Translations under genes and position numbers: made by a program
Notes under the pieces: generated by a model
Told to the model about the DNA's origin: nothing
The model's input: the letters and a program-made list of their open reading frames with translations, nothing else
The model's database searches: none
Shown: positions 23,631 to 31,343 of the stretch, piece after piece
Position numbering within the stretch: the first letter of the stretch is position 1
Layout of the letters: every line of letters begins with the position of its first letter
Source of the DNA: Mumia sp. Pv4-285
GTDB taxonomy: Bacteria > Actinomycetota > Actinomycetes > Propionibacteriales > Nocardioidaceae
Direction of reading: 5' to 3'
Assembly (NCBI RefSeq): GCF_041320275.1
Contig: NZ_CP162023.1
Coordinates: 4,154,001-4,218,000, forward strand
DNA: 64,000 bases

Positions 23631-25291
23631 GCCTCCCCCTCCTCGGCGCGCTCCAGCGCGAGGCGTACGTCGCGGACCGTGAGCCACTCCGGGCCGAGCA
23701 CCTTGGCGACCTGCGGGGCGAAGGCGGGTGAGGCGGCCAGGACGTGGTGCACGTCGCCGGCGGCGATGACCTCGCCCTGCGCCATCACGACGGCGCAGTC
23801 GGCGACCTCCGCCACGAACTCGACGTCGTGGGTCGCGACGAGGACGGCGCTCCCGTGGCGGGCGAGGTCGTGCAGCATCGCGGCGAGCTCGGACTTGGCG
23901 GTGTAGTCGAGACCGCGCGTCGGTTCGTCGAGCAGGACGACCTTCGGCGCGGCGGTCAGCTGGACCGCGAGGACGAGGGCGAGCTTCTGCCCCTCGGACA
24001 GGTCTCGCGGGTTCATGACCGGATCGATGGTGCCGGCGAGACGGGCGAGGAGCGCGCGGCACGTGCCGGGCTCGGCGCCGGCCTCCGCGTCGGCGGCGGC
24101 GCACTCGACCGCGACGGTCTCGAGGTAGAGCAGGTCGCTGGCGGTCTGGGGTACGAGCCCGATCCTCGCGCGGGCCTCCTTGCGGGAAAGGTCTCCCGGA
24201 TCGTCACCGCCGACCCGGACGTCGCCGCCGTGCCGCGGACCGGATCCCTGCAGGGCCCACATCAGCGTCGACTTGCCGGAACCGTTCCGCCCCATCAACG
24301 CCGTGACGGTGCCGGCGCGGAGATCGAGGTCGACCCCACGCACGGCGTACAGGGGGCCGTACCGCACCTCGACGTCGCGCGCGGTCAGCAGCACGTCCTG
24401 CCCCGTCCCCGATTTGGGACCTTCGACAAGGTTCTGTGACCCGGATTCCTTCTCCAAGGTCCCAAATCGCGGACGGGACGGCTCCAGGGACTTGCGCAAG
24501 GTCTTCGACGCGCGGCGGGCCTCGCGGACGGTCAGCGGCAGCGGCTCCCACCCGGCGAGCCGGCCGAGGCTCACGATCGGCGGGGCGACCGGGCTCGTCG
24601 CCAGCATGCTCGCCGGCCCTCCGGCAGCGACGGTGCCGTCCGTCCCGACGTAGACGAGCACGTCCGCGAACGGCACCACGCGCTCCAGCCGGTGCTCCGC
24701 GAGGACGACCGTGGTCCCGAGGTCGTGGACGAGCCGCGCCAGCGTCGCGAGCACGTCCTCCGCCGACGTCGGGTCGAGCGCGGACGTCGGCTCGTCGAGC
24801 ACGAGGACCGGCGGGTTCATCGTGAGCACCGAGCCGATCGCGACCCGCTGCTGCTGCCCGCCCGACAGCGAGCGCAACGACCGCGCCCGCAGGTCGGCGA
24901 TGCCGAGCAGGTCGAGCGTCTCCTCGACCCGTCGCCGCATCGCCTGCGGGTCGACGCCCAGCTGCTCCATCCCGTACGCGAGCTCCTCCTCGACCGTGTC
25001 CGTCACGAACCCGGCGAGCGGGTCCTGGCCCACCCAGCCGACCGTGGCCGCCAGCTCGCGCGGCGGGTGGTCCTGCGTCCGCAGCCCGGCGACCGTCACC
25101 GTGCCGTCGAGGTGGCCGCCGGTGAAGTGCGGGACGAGGCCGTTCACGAGGCCGAGCAGGCTCGACTTGCCGGCGCCGGTCGGGCCGGTGACGACGACGA
25201 GCTCACCCTCCTCGACGTGCAGGTCGACGTCGCGCAGCACCGGCTCCGCCACCCCGTCGTAGGTGAACGTCACGCCCTCGATCGCGATCAC
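23627..25291 (-). CDS. Energy-coupling factor ABC ATPase, two fused domains
   Basis: 554 residues with two nucleotide-binding domains. Domain 1: Walker A GPTGAGKSS, signature LSGGQQQRVAIG, Walker B VLVLDEPTSALD. Domain 2: GRNGSGKST, a deviant signature LSEGQKLALV, VVLLDEPTRGLD. Together they make the EcfA-A' pair in one chain. The linker between them (about residues 272-297) is encoded by an inserted hairpin repeat. GTG 25291 overlaps the EcfT stop by 4 nt. Confidence 0.93.
   Translation of the reverse strand: MIAIEGVTFTYDGVAEPVLRDVDLHVEEGELVVVTGPTGAGKSSLLGLVNGLVPHFTGGHLDGTVTVAGLRTQDHPPRELAATVGWVGQDPLAGFVTDTVEEELAYGMEQLGVDPQAMRRRVEETLDLLGIADLRARSLRSLSGGQQQRVAIGSVLTMNPPVLVLDEPTSALDPTSAEDVLATLARLVHDLGTTVVLAEHRLERVVPFADVLVYVGTDGTVAAGGPASMLATSPVAPPIVSLGRLAGWEPLPLTVREARRASKTLRKSLEPSRPRFGTLEKESGSQNLVEGPKSGTGQDVLLTARDVEVRYGPLYAVRGVDLDLRAGTVTALMGRNGSGKSTLMWALQGSGPRHGGDVRVGGDDPGDLSRKEARARIGLVPQTASDLLYLETVAVECAAADAEAGAEPGTCRALLARLAGTIDPVMNPRDLSEGQKLALVLAVQLTAAPKVVLLDEPTRGLDYTAKSELAAMLHDLARHGSAVLVATHDVEFVAEVADCAVVMAQGEVIAAGDVHHVLAASPAFAPQVAKVLGPEWLTVRDVRLALERAEEGEA
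24402..24477. repeat. Hairpin element (family E, copy 1) inside the ECF ATPase gene
   Basis: Arms of 22 nt start CCCGTCCCCGATTT (24402) and end AAATCGCGGACGGG (24477), with one mismatch and a 32-nt interior that has a further AAGG/CCTT pairing. Between the GTCCCCGATTT and AAATCGCGGAC ends it is 70 nt long, exactly the geometry of the copy at 54423-54492. It is translated in frame as part of the interdomain linker. Confidence 0.85.
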
Positions 25292-26370
25292 GCGGCCACC
25301 TCCTGCCCCGTACGGGTGGGGGCGGGCGTGCGCAGCGCGGCGTACGGCGACACAGGCTCGGGCGTGAGCAGCGCCGGCAGCGCAGCCACGACCAGCACGA
25401 CGAGCGTCACCGGGTCGAGCACGTACGAGACGGAGAACCCTGCGGCGACGACGACACCGCAGAGCGCGGTGAACCACTCCCACCCCAGCCACGGGTCGGG
25501 TCGGTAGCGGGTGTGTCCGACCTTGCGCCCCGAGAGCCAGAACCCGACGCCGGCGACCGAGAAGCCGGCGACGAGCATCGGGGCCGCCAGGAGACGCGGC
25601 GCGGTCAGGTCGGCGGTCGCGTACACACCGACGCATACCCCGAGGAGCCCGACGAGCAGCAGCGCACCGGTCGCGGCGCGGGTCCGCCGGTCCACACCGC
25701 CGCGGCGCCCGTAGCCGCGGGCGTCCATCGACGCGGCCAGCTGCATCGAGCGGTCGAGCGCATCCTCCATCACCGGGATCACGATCGACCGCAGCGCCCG
25801 GATGTTGCGTCCGGAGTCACCGCGGAGCCGCCTGGCCCGGCGGACACGGCCGATGCTCTCGGCCAGCTGAGGGAACAGCGTGAGCGCGACGACCACGGCC
25901 GCGCCCACCTCGTACAGGGCCGGCGGCAACGACTTGAGCAGCCGGCGCGGGTTGGCGAGGGAGTTCGCGGCTCCGACGCAGATGATCAGCGCCGCCAGCT
26001 GCAGGCCGACCGCGAACGAGCGCTGCAGCGTCTCCCACGTGACCGGTCCGAGGATCCGGATGCCGTCGGCCCACGACGGCAGCGGGATCTCGGGCAGGTC
26101 GAGGATCACGGTGCCGGTCGACGACCCCCCGAGGAGCACGCCGAACAGCACCCGGATCACGATCACGAGAGCACCGAGCCACAGGTAGAGCCGGAACGAC
26201 ATCGCCCACGGAGCCACCGGACGACGAGCGACCACGACCAGGCTCGCGACCCCGATGATCAGGCCGAGCAGGACGACCTCGTACGTCCGGCTGGCAGCGA
26301 CGGCGAGCCCGATCGCCCACACCCACCACGCTCCGGGGTGCAGGTCGCGCCGGGCACGACGCTCGGGCAC
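25288..26370 (-). CDS. Energy-coupling factor transmembrane protein EcfT
   Basis: 360 residues, membrane helices at both ends, and in the cytosolic part the two coupling-helix motifs RRARRLRG and MDARGYGRR (Ala-Arg-Gly type) that dock onto the ATPases. The C-terminal third carries additional helices beyond the common EcfT core. GTG 26370 follows the DUF4430 stop by only a few nt. Confidence 0.93.
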   Translation of the reverse strand: MPERRARRDLHPGAWWVWAIGLAVAASRTYEVVLLGLIIGVASLVVVARRPVAPWAMSFRLYLWLGALVIVIRVLFGVLLGGSSTGTVILDLPEIPLPSWADGIRILGPVTWETLQRSFAVGLQLAALIICVGAANSLANPRRLLKSLPPALYEVGAAVVVALTLFPQLAESIGRVRRARRLRGDSGRNIRALRSIVIPVMEDALDRSMQLAASMDARGYGRRGGVDRRTRAATGALLLVGLLGVCVGVYATADLTAPRLLAAPMLVAGFSVAGVGFWLSGRKVGHTRYRPDPWLGWEWFTALCGVVVAAGFSVSYVLDPVTLVVLVVAALPALLTPEPVSPYAALRTPAPTRTGQEVAA

Positions 26371-26373
26371 GGG

Positions 26374-27048
26374 TCAGGCGTCCTCGCTGCGACGACGACG
26401 GACGAGCGAGAAGGCGACGGCGACCGCGAGCAGCACGGCGACGGCGATGCCGATCCACACGATCGAGGTGCCGTCGTCCGGCTCCGAGTCGCTGGCGTCG
26501 GAGTCGGCCGACGCGGGCTCCAGGGTCGGCGGGTCCGCGGGGTCGAAGTCGGGCATCGGCGTGGAGTCCATCGACTGGTTGAGCTGGAAGCGCCAGCCCT
26601 CGTACCCACCGGGGACGACCTTGTTGGTGTCCGCCCCGGCCTCCGCGTACGCCCAAGCGCCCTCGGCCGGTGCGACGTAGTACGACCAGTACGCCGCGCC
26701 GGGCGGGAACTGCTGGCACTCCTCGACGTAGTCGCGGCCGTCGACCTCGAGCGCCTGGTCCGCTGCGGGCTGGTCGTCGATGCGGCACGGACCAGTCAAG
26801 CCGCTCGCGGTGACGGGCTCGACGTCGAAGCCGGCGGCCTCGAGCGCCTGCATGCCGGTCATCCCGTCGGAGTCCTCGGCGCACCCGACCTGGACGTGCC
26901 CGCCGAGGTCGACGAAGTCCACCACGACCGTCGTGCCCGTGGTGTCGGTGCAGGCCTCACCCTCCGCGTGGGCCGACGCGGTCGACGCGGTGGCCATCGG
27001 GAGTGCGGCACCGATGAGAAGTGCGGCGGCGGCGGCGAGCGTACGCAT
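26374..27048 (-). CDS. Membrane-anchored DUF4430 (transcobalamin-like C-terminal) protein
   Basis: 224 residues: Sec signal peptide (MRTLAAAAALLIGAALPMATASTASA), a DUF4430-type beta domain (TGMQALEAAGFDVEPV...YVEECQQFPPGAAYWSYYVAPAEGAWAYAEAGADTNKVVPGGYEGWRF in outline), an acidic Ser/Asp linker, and a C-terminal helix followed by RRRR. It would sit on the outer face of the membrane. The domain resembles the C-terminal part of vertebrate B12-binding proteins, and the gene is first in a riboswitch-controlled ECF operon, so an extracellular corrinoid-capturing partner is likely but unproven. Confidence 0.85.
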   Translation of the reverse strand: MRTLAAAAALLIGAALPMATASTASAHAEGEACTDTTGTTVVVDFVDLGGHVQVGCAEDSDGMTGMQALEAAGFDVEPVTASGLTGPCRIDDQPAADQALEVDGRDYVEECQQFPPGAAYWSYYVAPAEGAWAYAEAGADTNKVVPGGYEGWRFQLNQSMDSTPMPDFDPADPPTLEPASADSDASDSEPDDGTSIVWIGIAVAVLLAVAVAFSLVRRRRSEDA

Positions 27049-27119
27049 CGCGCACGTCCTTCCTGCTGCGGACGGGATCCAGCCCGTCGTCCTCGGCAGC
27101 GTACGGAGGCGGCTCCGGG

Positions 27120-27236
27120 TCACGGGTCGGACCTGGAGTGGCAGCAGGTGCTCCGGCTCGCCTCCGAAGAGGCCTACGGTTGCGGGTCAGCGCCGGACTC
27201 GGACCGGCTTCCCCTGGTGCCGCCCTCAGGGTATCC
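27120..27236 (-). promoter_or_regulatory. Cobalamin riboswitch of the ECF importer operon
   Basis: On the minus strand: GGGGAAGCCGGTCCGAGTCC, GGCGCTGACCCGCAACCGT (about 27214-27175) and a B12 box AGCCGGAGCACCTGCTGCCA (about 27158-27138), a close match to the canonical core. A hairpin GACGGG...CCCGTC (27071-27088) follows just upstream of the SD GGAAGG and could be the expression platform, acting on translation of the DUF4430 gene. Confidence 0.93.
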
Positions 27237-27288
27237 GAGGTGCGCCCCGCTCCCTGCCGCCGCCGGGGATCCGCGAGACGATGCTGCG

Positions 27289-28161
27289 GTGTTCGACGGT
27301 TTCCAGACCGACACTATCCGGCTCGACGACAGCGACGTCTTCGTACGGTACGGCGGCTCCGGACCCGTGGTGGTGCTCCTCCACGGCCATCCGAGGACGT
27401 CCTCGACCTGGTACCGCGTGGCGCCGGCGCTGGTCGATCGCGGCTTCACCGTGGTCTGCCCGGACCTTCGCGGGTACGGGCGATCCCGGGGGCCCGCACC
27501 GAGTCCTGACCATGCCGCACACTCCAAGCGTGCGATGGCCGGCGACGTGCGCGAGGCGCTGCGGCGGCTCGGGATCGAGCGGTTCCACCTGGCCGGTCAC
27601 GACCGGGGCAGCTATGTGGCGTTCCGGATCGCGATGGATCATCCGGAGAACGTCGACAGGCTGGCGCTGCTCGACTGCATCCCGATCAGCGAGCACCTTC
27701 GGCGGATCACGCCCGGTTTCGCGACACGGTGGTTCCACTGGTTCTTCTTCGCGCAGCCGGACACCCCCGAACGGGTGATCAACGCCGATCCGGACGCCTG
27801 GTACGCGGGAACGCCCGACAGGCTGGGCGAGGAGAACCACGCCGAGTTCCGGGCCGCGACCCGCGACCCGGACGTCGTCCGGGCGATGCTCGAGGACTAC
27901 CGCGCGGGCCTGACTGTCGACCTCGCCGACGAGGAGGCGGACCGGGCGGCCGGCCGACGGATCGAGCGTCCGCTGCTCGTCGCCTGGTCCGCCGGCGAGA
28001 ACCTCGACGACATGGGCGGGGACCCGGTGGCGGTCTGGGAGGCATGGGCGGACGACGTCCGGGGACCGGCCGTCATCCCCGGCGACCATCACATGGCCGA
28101 GGAAGGGCCGGACGAGCTCACCGACGCGCTCGCCGCGTTCTTCGGCGACCCCACCGGCTAG
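27289..28161 (+). CDS. Alpha/beta hydrolase, haloacetate-dehalogenase-like
   Basis: 290 residues. Oxyanion segment LLHGHPRTSSTWYRVAPAL, nucleophile elbow GHDRGSYVAFR with Asp (about 105) rather than Ser, cap-domain segment WFHWFFFAQPDTPERVI, and catalytic His in GDHHMAEE. The Asp nucleophile and the WFHWFFF cap resemble fluoroacetate/haloacetate dehalogenases and related epoxide hydrolases. Start GTG 27289 gives a normal opening; no good SD. It diverges from the B12-importer operon. Confidence 0.85.
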   Translation: MFDGFQTDTIRLDDSDVFVRYGGSGPVVVLLHGHPRTSSTWYRVAPALVDRGFTVVCPDLRGYGRSRGPAPSPDHAAHSKRAMAGDVREALRRLGIERFHLAGHDRGSYVAFRIAMDHPENVDRLALLDCIPISEHLRRITPGFATRWFHWFFFAQPDTPERVINADPDAWYAGTPDRLGEENHAEFRAATRDPDVVRAMLEDYRAGLTVDLADEEADRAAGRRIERPLLVAWSAGENLDDMGGDPVAVWEAWADDVRGPAVIPGDHHMAEEGPDELTDALAAFFGDPTG

Positions 28162-28167
28162 AGAACG

Positions 28168-28767
28168 TCACCCGGGCAGGCGGCGGAACGACCATCCCTC
28201 GGCGGCGCGCGCGTACTCGTCCCGCGTGCTCGGTGCCTCGTCGTCGCCGCGCCAGAAGGTCAGCTGCCGAGGGACGAGGTGGAAGCACAGCCACGTCGTC
28301 GGCGGAGCCAGGTCGGGGTGCGCCGCATCGAACGCGCGCCACCGCGCGACCCGCTCCGGCCGGGGCAGGCGTGCGACCTCGGGATCATTGAGCCAGGCCA
28401 GCAGCTGGAGGTCGCGTGAGCACGCCGCGTACAGCTCCGCCTCCTCCTCGGTGCTCGCGCGCACGACGTCGCCGACGGCCACGAGCTGCCGTTAGTCCTC
28501 CGGCCACGCCAGCACGATCGCCGCGCGAGGGTCGGTCGCGAGCTGGTCGACCTTCTCCGAGCGAGCGTCGGAGTGGAACGAGAGCCGACGTCCGTCGAAC
28601 CCGTTGAGCATCACGGTGCGCGCTGCGGGAGCGCCGTCGTCGCCGACGGTCGCCAGGGTCATCAGCAGCGGAGCGCTTCCGGTCGGGCGGTCGAGCCAGT
28701 GCGTGAGGAGCTCGAAGGGATCGGTCGCATCGACGTCCGGTGCGATGTCATGTCCGAAGGCGTTCAC
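28168..28767 (-). pseudogene. Pyridoxamine 5'-phosphate-oxidase-like gene interrupted by one in-frame TAA
   Basis: A single frame of 200 codons holds both halves of a PNPOx-type flavoprotein: N-terminal DPFELLTHWLDRP, MTLATVGDDGAPAARTVMLNGFD and the FMN-region SEKVDQLATDPRAAIVLAWPED; then TAA (28494-28492, codon 92); then, without frame change, RQLVAVGDVVRA (the RQVRVEG motif), FHLVPRQLTFWRG and a C-terminal GWSFRRLPG. The stop occupies the position of the residue before RQ, so one substitution explains it. The usual R-L-H substrate motif near the C-terminus is also absent. Either a pseudogene, a readthrough case, or an assembly error. Confidence 0.82.
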
Positions 28768-28823
28768 CGGCCCACCGTACGACCAGGAGCTCCGGTGACC
28801 CGGACGACCGGGAGAATGGCGTC

Positions 28824-29426
28824 ATGCATCCCCCGCCGACCACGGCACCGCAACGGTCGTTCGCGTTCGAGAACACCGTCTACGCCGTCATCGTCCCTGC
28901 CGGGCTGTTCCTGCTGGGATGGGTGTGGATAGGACGGGCGTTCCTCGGCGCTGGAGGCTGGCTCATCCTCCTGTTCGCGATGACGGTCGTCCCGGTCCTC
29001 TTCGGGGCGCTGGCCCTCACCACCGCGATCGCCTTCTCGCAGCGTCGCCCTCCGTCGGTCGGCCGGATCACGCCGCGGCAGGCCTGGGCGCACGTGGTGC
29101 TGTGGGTCGCTCTGTTCGTGTTCGGCTTCTGCGTGGTCGACGTCGGCGACGCCGAGGACAGCTCCCACTCGGTGCTGACGCTCCTCGTCGGCCCGTCGGA
29201 CTCCGTGCAGGACGTGTCGACGGTGATCGCCCTCGTCGCTGCCGTCGTCGCGGGTGCCGCCTGGGTCTGGCTGCTCGTCGAGCTCCTCGTCAGCGGCCGT
29301 GACGCCCGGCGACGACGCGCCGCCGAAGTCGAGCAGCAGCAGCGCCAGTGGCAGTGGCAGCAGTGGCAGTGGCAGCAGTCCCAGCAGCCTCCGCCACCGG
29401 CTCCCTGGGATCCCCCGCGGCACTAG
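28824..29426 (+). CDS. Hypothetical membrane protein with Gln/Trp-rich tail
   Basis: 200 residues, not recognised. Four hydrophobic helices (about 18-38, 45-65, 90-108, 135-158) are followed by a basic patch RDARRRR and a low-complexity cytosolic tail made of Q and W repeats (QWQWQQWQWQQ) and prolines. The ATG gives a 15-residue Pro/Thr-rich lead. No neighbours suggest a role. Confidence 0.75.
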   Translation: MHPPPTTAPQRSFAFENTVYAVIVPAGLFLLGWVWIGRAFLGAGGWLILLFAMTVVPVLFGALALTTAIAFSQRRPPSVGRITPRQAWAHVVLWVALFVFGFCVVDVGDAEDSSHSVLTLLVGPSDSVQDVSTVIALVAAVVAGAAWVWLLVELLVSGRDARRRRAAEVEQQQRQWQWQQWQWQQSQQPPPPAPWDPPRH

Positions 29427-29458
29427 CGCGGCACCTCGGGCTCCGATAGAACTCGTCC

Positions 29459-31318
29459 ATGCCGCTGCCCCGCACGCGCACGACCGCTCTGCTCGCCCTC
29501 GCCGCCGGCGTGTGGGTCCTCGTGGACGTCGTCCGCGTCTGGGCCCCGTCGCTGATCACGATCTTCGGCCAGGCCGCCTCGACCCCGCCCGAGCTGATGG
29601 GCGCGTACGCGCTGGGGTGCGTGGCGGTCGCGGTGGTCGTCGTCGCGCTGACAGCCCGACGTGCTCCCGGCACGACGCTCGGCCTCGCGGTCGGCGTGAT
29701 GGTCGTGTGTCGGGTCGGCCTGCAGCTGAGCGACGGCGGCCGCCCTCAGCTGGTCCTCGCGTCCGTCGGCGTCGCCGCCTCGATCGTGTGGCTCGCGCTC
29801 GCCGTCGTCCGGTACGGCGACGTGGCCGCTGTCGGCACGGTGACCGGGGTGGCGGTCTCGGTGACGACGCACGCGGCGCTCGGCACGTGGGGCGCGGTCT
29901 GGCGGCACGACTTCTGGGGGTGGGCGCTGCTCGTCGTCCAGGTCGCCGTCCTCGTCGCCGCGACCTCCAAGTCGAGGGGCCGTGAGACAGTCCCTGCTCC
30001 GGGTCGCCGGTTCGCGTGGCTGCTGATGCCCGGTCTCCTGGTCGCCGGCGTCGTGGTCGGCAACGCGAGTCGCGCCAGCGCGGTCGCCGGCACCCTCGGC
30101 CTGGTCGCGATCGCTGCGGCGTCGGTCGTCGCGGTGGCGCTCGCCGGCACGCGCCCTCGGCCCGTGGTCGCCTGGCTCGGGGCTGCGGCCCTGGTCGGGT
30201 CGGTCGCGCTCGCCCTCGTCGTCACCGTCGAGCTGGACGGCATCCCCGCCGTGACCCCGCCCTGGGCCGTCGTCGCGTACGCCGTCGGCCCGCCGGCACT
30301 CGCGACCGTCTGGGCCGCCTCGGCCCGTGGCACGGGCGCGTCGCCGGTCGCCGTGGCGCTGGGCGGGCTCGTGTGGGTCGCGCTGCTTTTCGTCTACTAC
30401 GCCGGGTACGACCTGGGCTACCGCGCCGACGTCGTGGCCGTCGGCGCCGGCGCCGTGGTCGCCGTGGTCGCGGCAGCAGGTGTGGGATCACGGTCCGACG
30501 ACGGCCCGGTCGCCGCCGTCGGGCTGCGCGCCACTGCCGTCGCGGGCGCGCTCGCGATCGCCGCGGCCTGGGCCGGCCCCACCCTGACGGTTCGCCCGCT
30601 CGTCACCGAGATCTCCGACGTGCAGGAGTCGACCCAGGTCGTGGCGTACAACGTGCGGATGGGTTACGGCATGGACGGCACTTTCCGCCCCGCCGACGTC
30701 GCCGAGGTCCTGCTCCGCACCGACGTGGCGCTGCTCAGCGAGGTGGACCGCGGCTGGTACCTCAACGGAGGTCAGGACCACCTCGCGATCCTCGAGCGCC
30801 TGCTCGAGCGCGACGCCGTGTTCGCACCGGCCGCCGACCCGGTGTGGGGCGACGCCGTCCTCTCGAGGATCCCGGTCGAGGAGACCGTCGGCACTCCCCT
30901 CCCGTCCCACGGCGCCGTGACGGGGGCGCAGGCGTTGGCGGCTCGGATCCCCGTGGAGGGCGTCCCCACGTGGTTCGTGTCGACCCACCTGCAGCCGAAC
31001 GACAGCGACGAGGGTGTGCGCGAGCAGACCGACGACCTGGCCGCCGCCGTTCGTGCGCGCCTCGACGACAACATCCCGCTCGTGCTCGGCGGTGATCTCA
31101 ACACGGTGCCCGGCAGTCCCTCGTACGAGGTGCTCCTCGACCTCGGGCTGGTGGACGCTCTCGACGGGGAGGGACCCACCTCGCCCGCCGACGCCCCCGC
31201 CCGGCAGATCGACCACCTGTTGGTGACGCCCGACCTCGCCCCGTCGTACCCCGTGGTCGGCACCAGCCAGGCCTCGGACCACCTGCCCGTCCTCGTGACC
31301 ATCAGGCCGCCGCGCTGA
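29459..31318 (+). CDS. Membrane protein with C-terminal endonuclease/exonuclease/phosphatase domain
   Basis: 619 residues. About ten hydrophobic helices fill residues 1-380; the last 230 residues form an EEP fold: VVAYNVRMG, LLSEVDRGWYLNGG (metal Glu), LGGDLNTVPGSPSY (GDLN) and a final SDHLPV with the catalytic Asp-His. The DNA-phosphatase/sphingomyelinase-like domain probably faces outside and could act on phosphodiesters of lipids or nucleotides; the substrate cannot be assigned. Confidence 0.87.
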   Translation: MPLPRTRTTALLALAAGVWVLVDVVRVWAPSLITIFGQAASTPPELMGAYALGCVAVAVVVVALTARRAPGTTLGLAVGVMVVCRVGLQLSDGGRPQLVLASVGVAASIVWLALAVVRYGDVAAVGTVTGVAVSVTTHAALGTWGAVWRHDFWGWALLVVQVAVLVAATSKSRGRETVPAPGRRFAWLLMPGLLVAGVVVGNASRASAVAGTLGLVAIAAASVVAVALAGTRPRPVVAWLGAAALVGSVALALVVTVELDGIPAVTPPWAVVAYAVGPPALATVWAASARGTGASPVAVALGGLVWVALLFVYYAGYDLGYRADVVAVGAGAVVAVVAAAGVGSRSDDGPVAAVGLRATAVAGALAIAAAWAGPTLTVRPLVTEISDVQESTQVVAYNVRMGYGMDGTFRPADVAEVLLRTDVALLSEVDRGWYLNGGQDHLAILERLLERDAVFAPAADPVWGDAVLSRIPVEETVGTPLPSHGAVTGAQALAARIPVEGVPTWFVSTHLQPNDSDEGVREQTDDLAAAVRARLDDNIPLVLGGDLNTVPGSPSYEVLLDLGLVDALDGEGPTSPADAPARQIDHLLVTPDLAPSYPVVGTSQASDHLPVLVTIRPPR

Positions 31319-31343
31319 CGGCGCGCCCACGTCAGGTCAGCGC
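31312..31343. terminator. Hairpin across the stops of convergent genes
   Basis: GCGCTGAC (31312-31319) pairs perfectly with GTCAGCGC (31336-31343), including both stop codons of the EEP and cobL genes. Short 16-nt loop, no T-run. Confidence 0.55.

Noticed and set aside
28168-28482. Separate small gene of 104 codons
   Set aside because: It is in the same frame as the upstream PNPOx-like half and carries the family's C-terminal motifs, so it is the second half of one interrupted gene.
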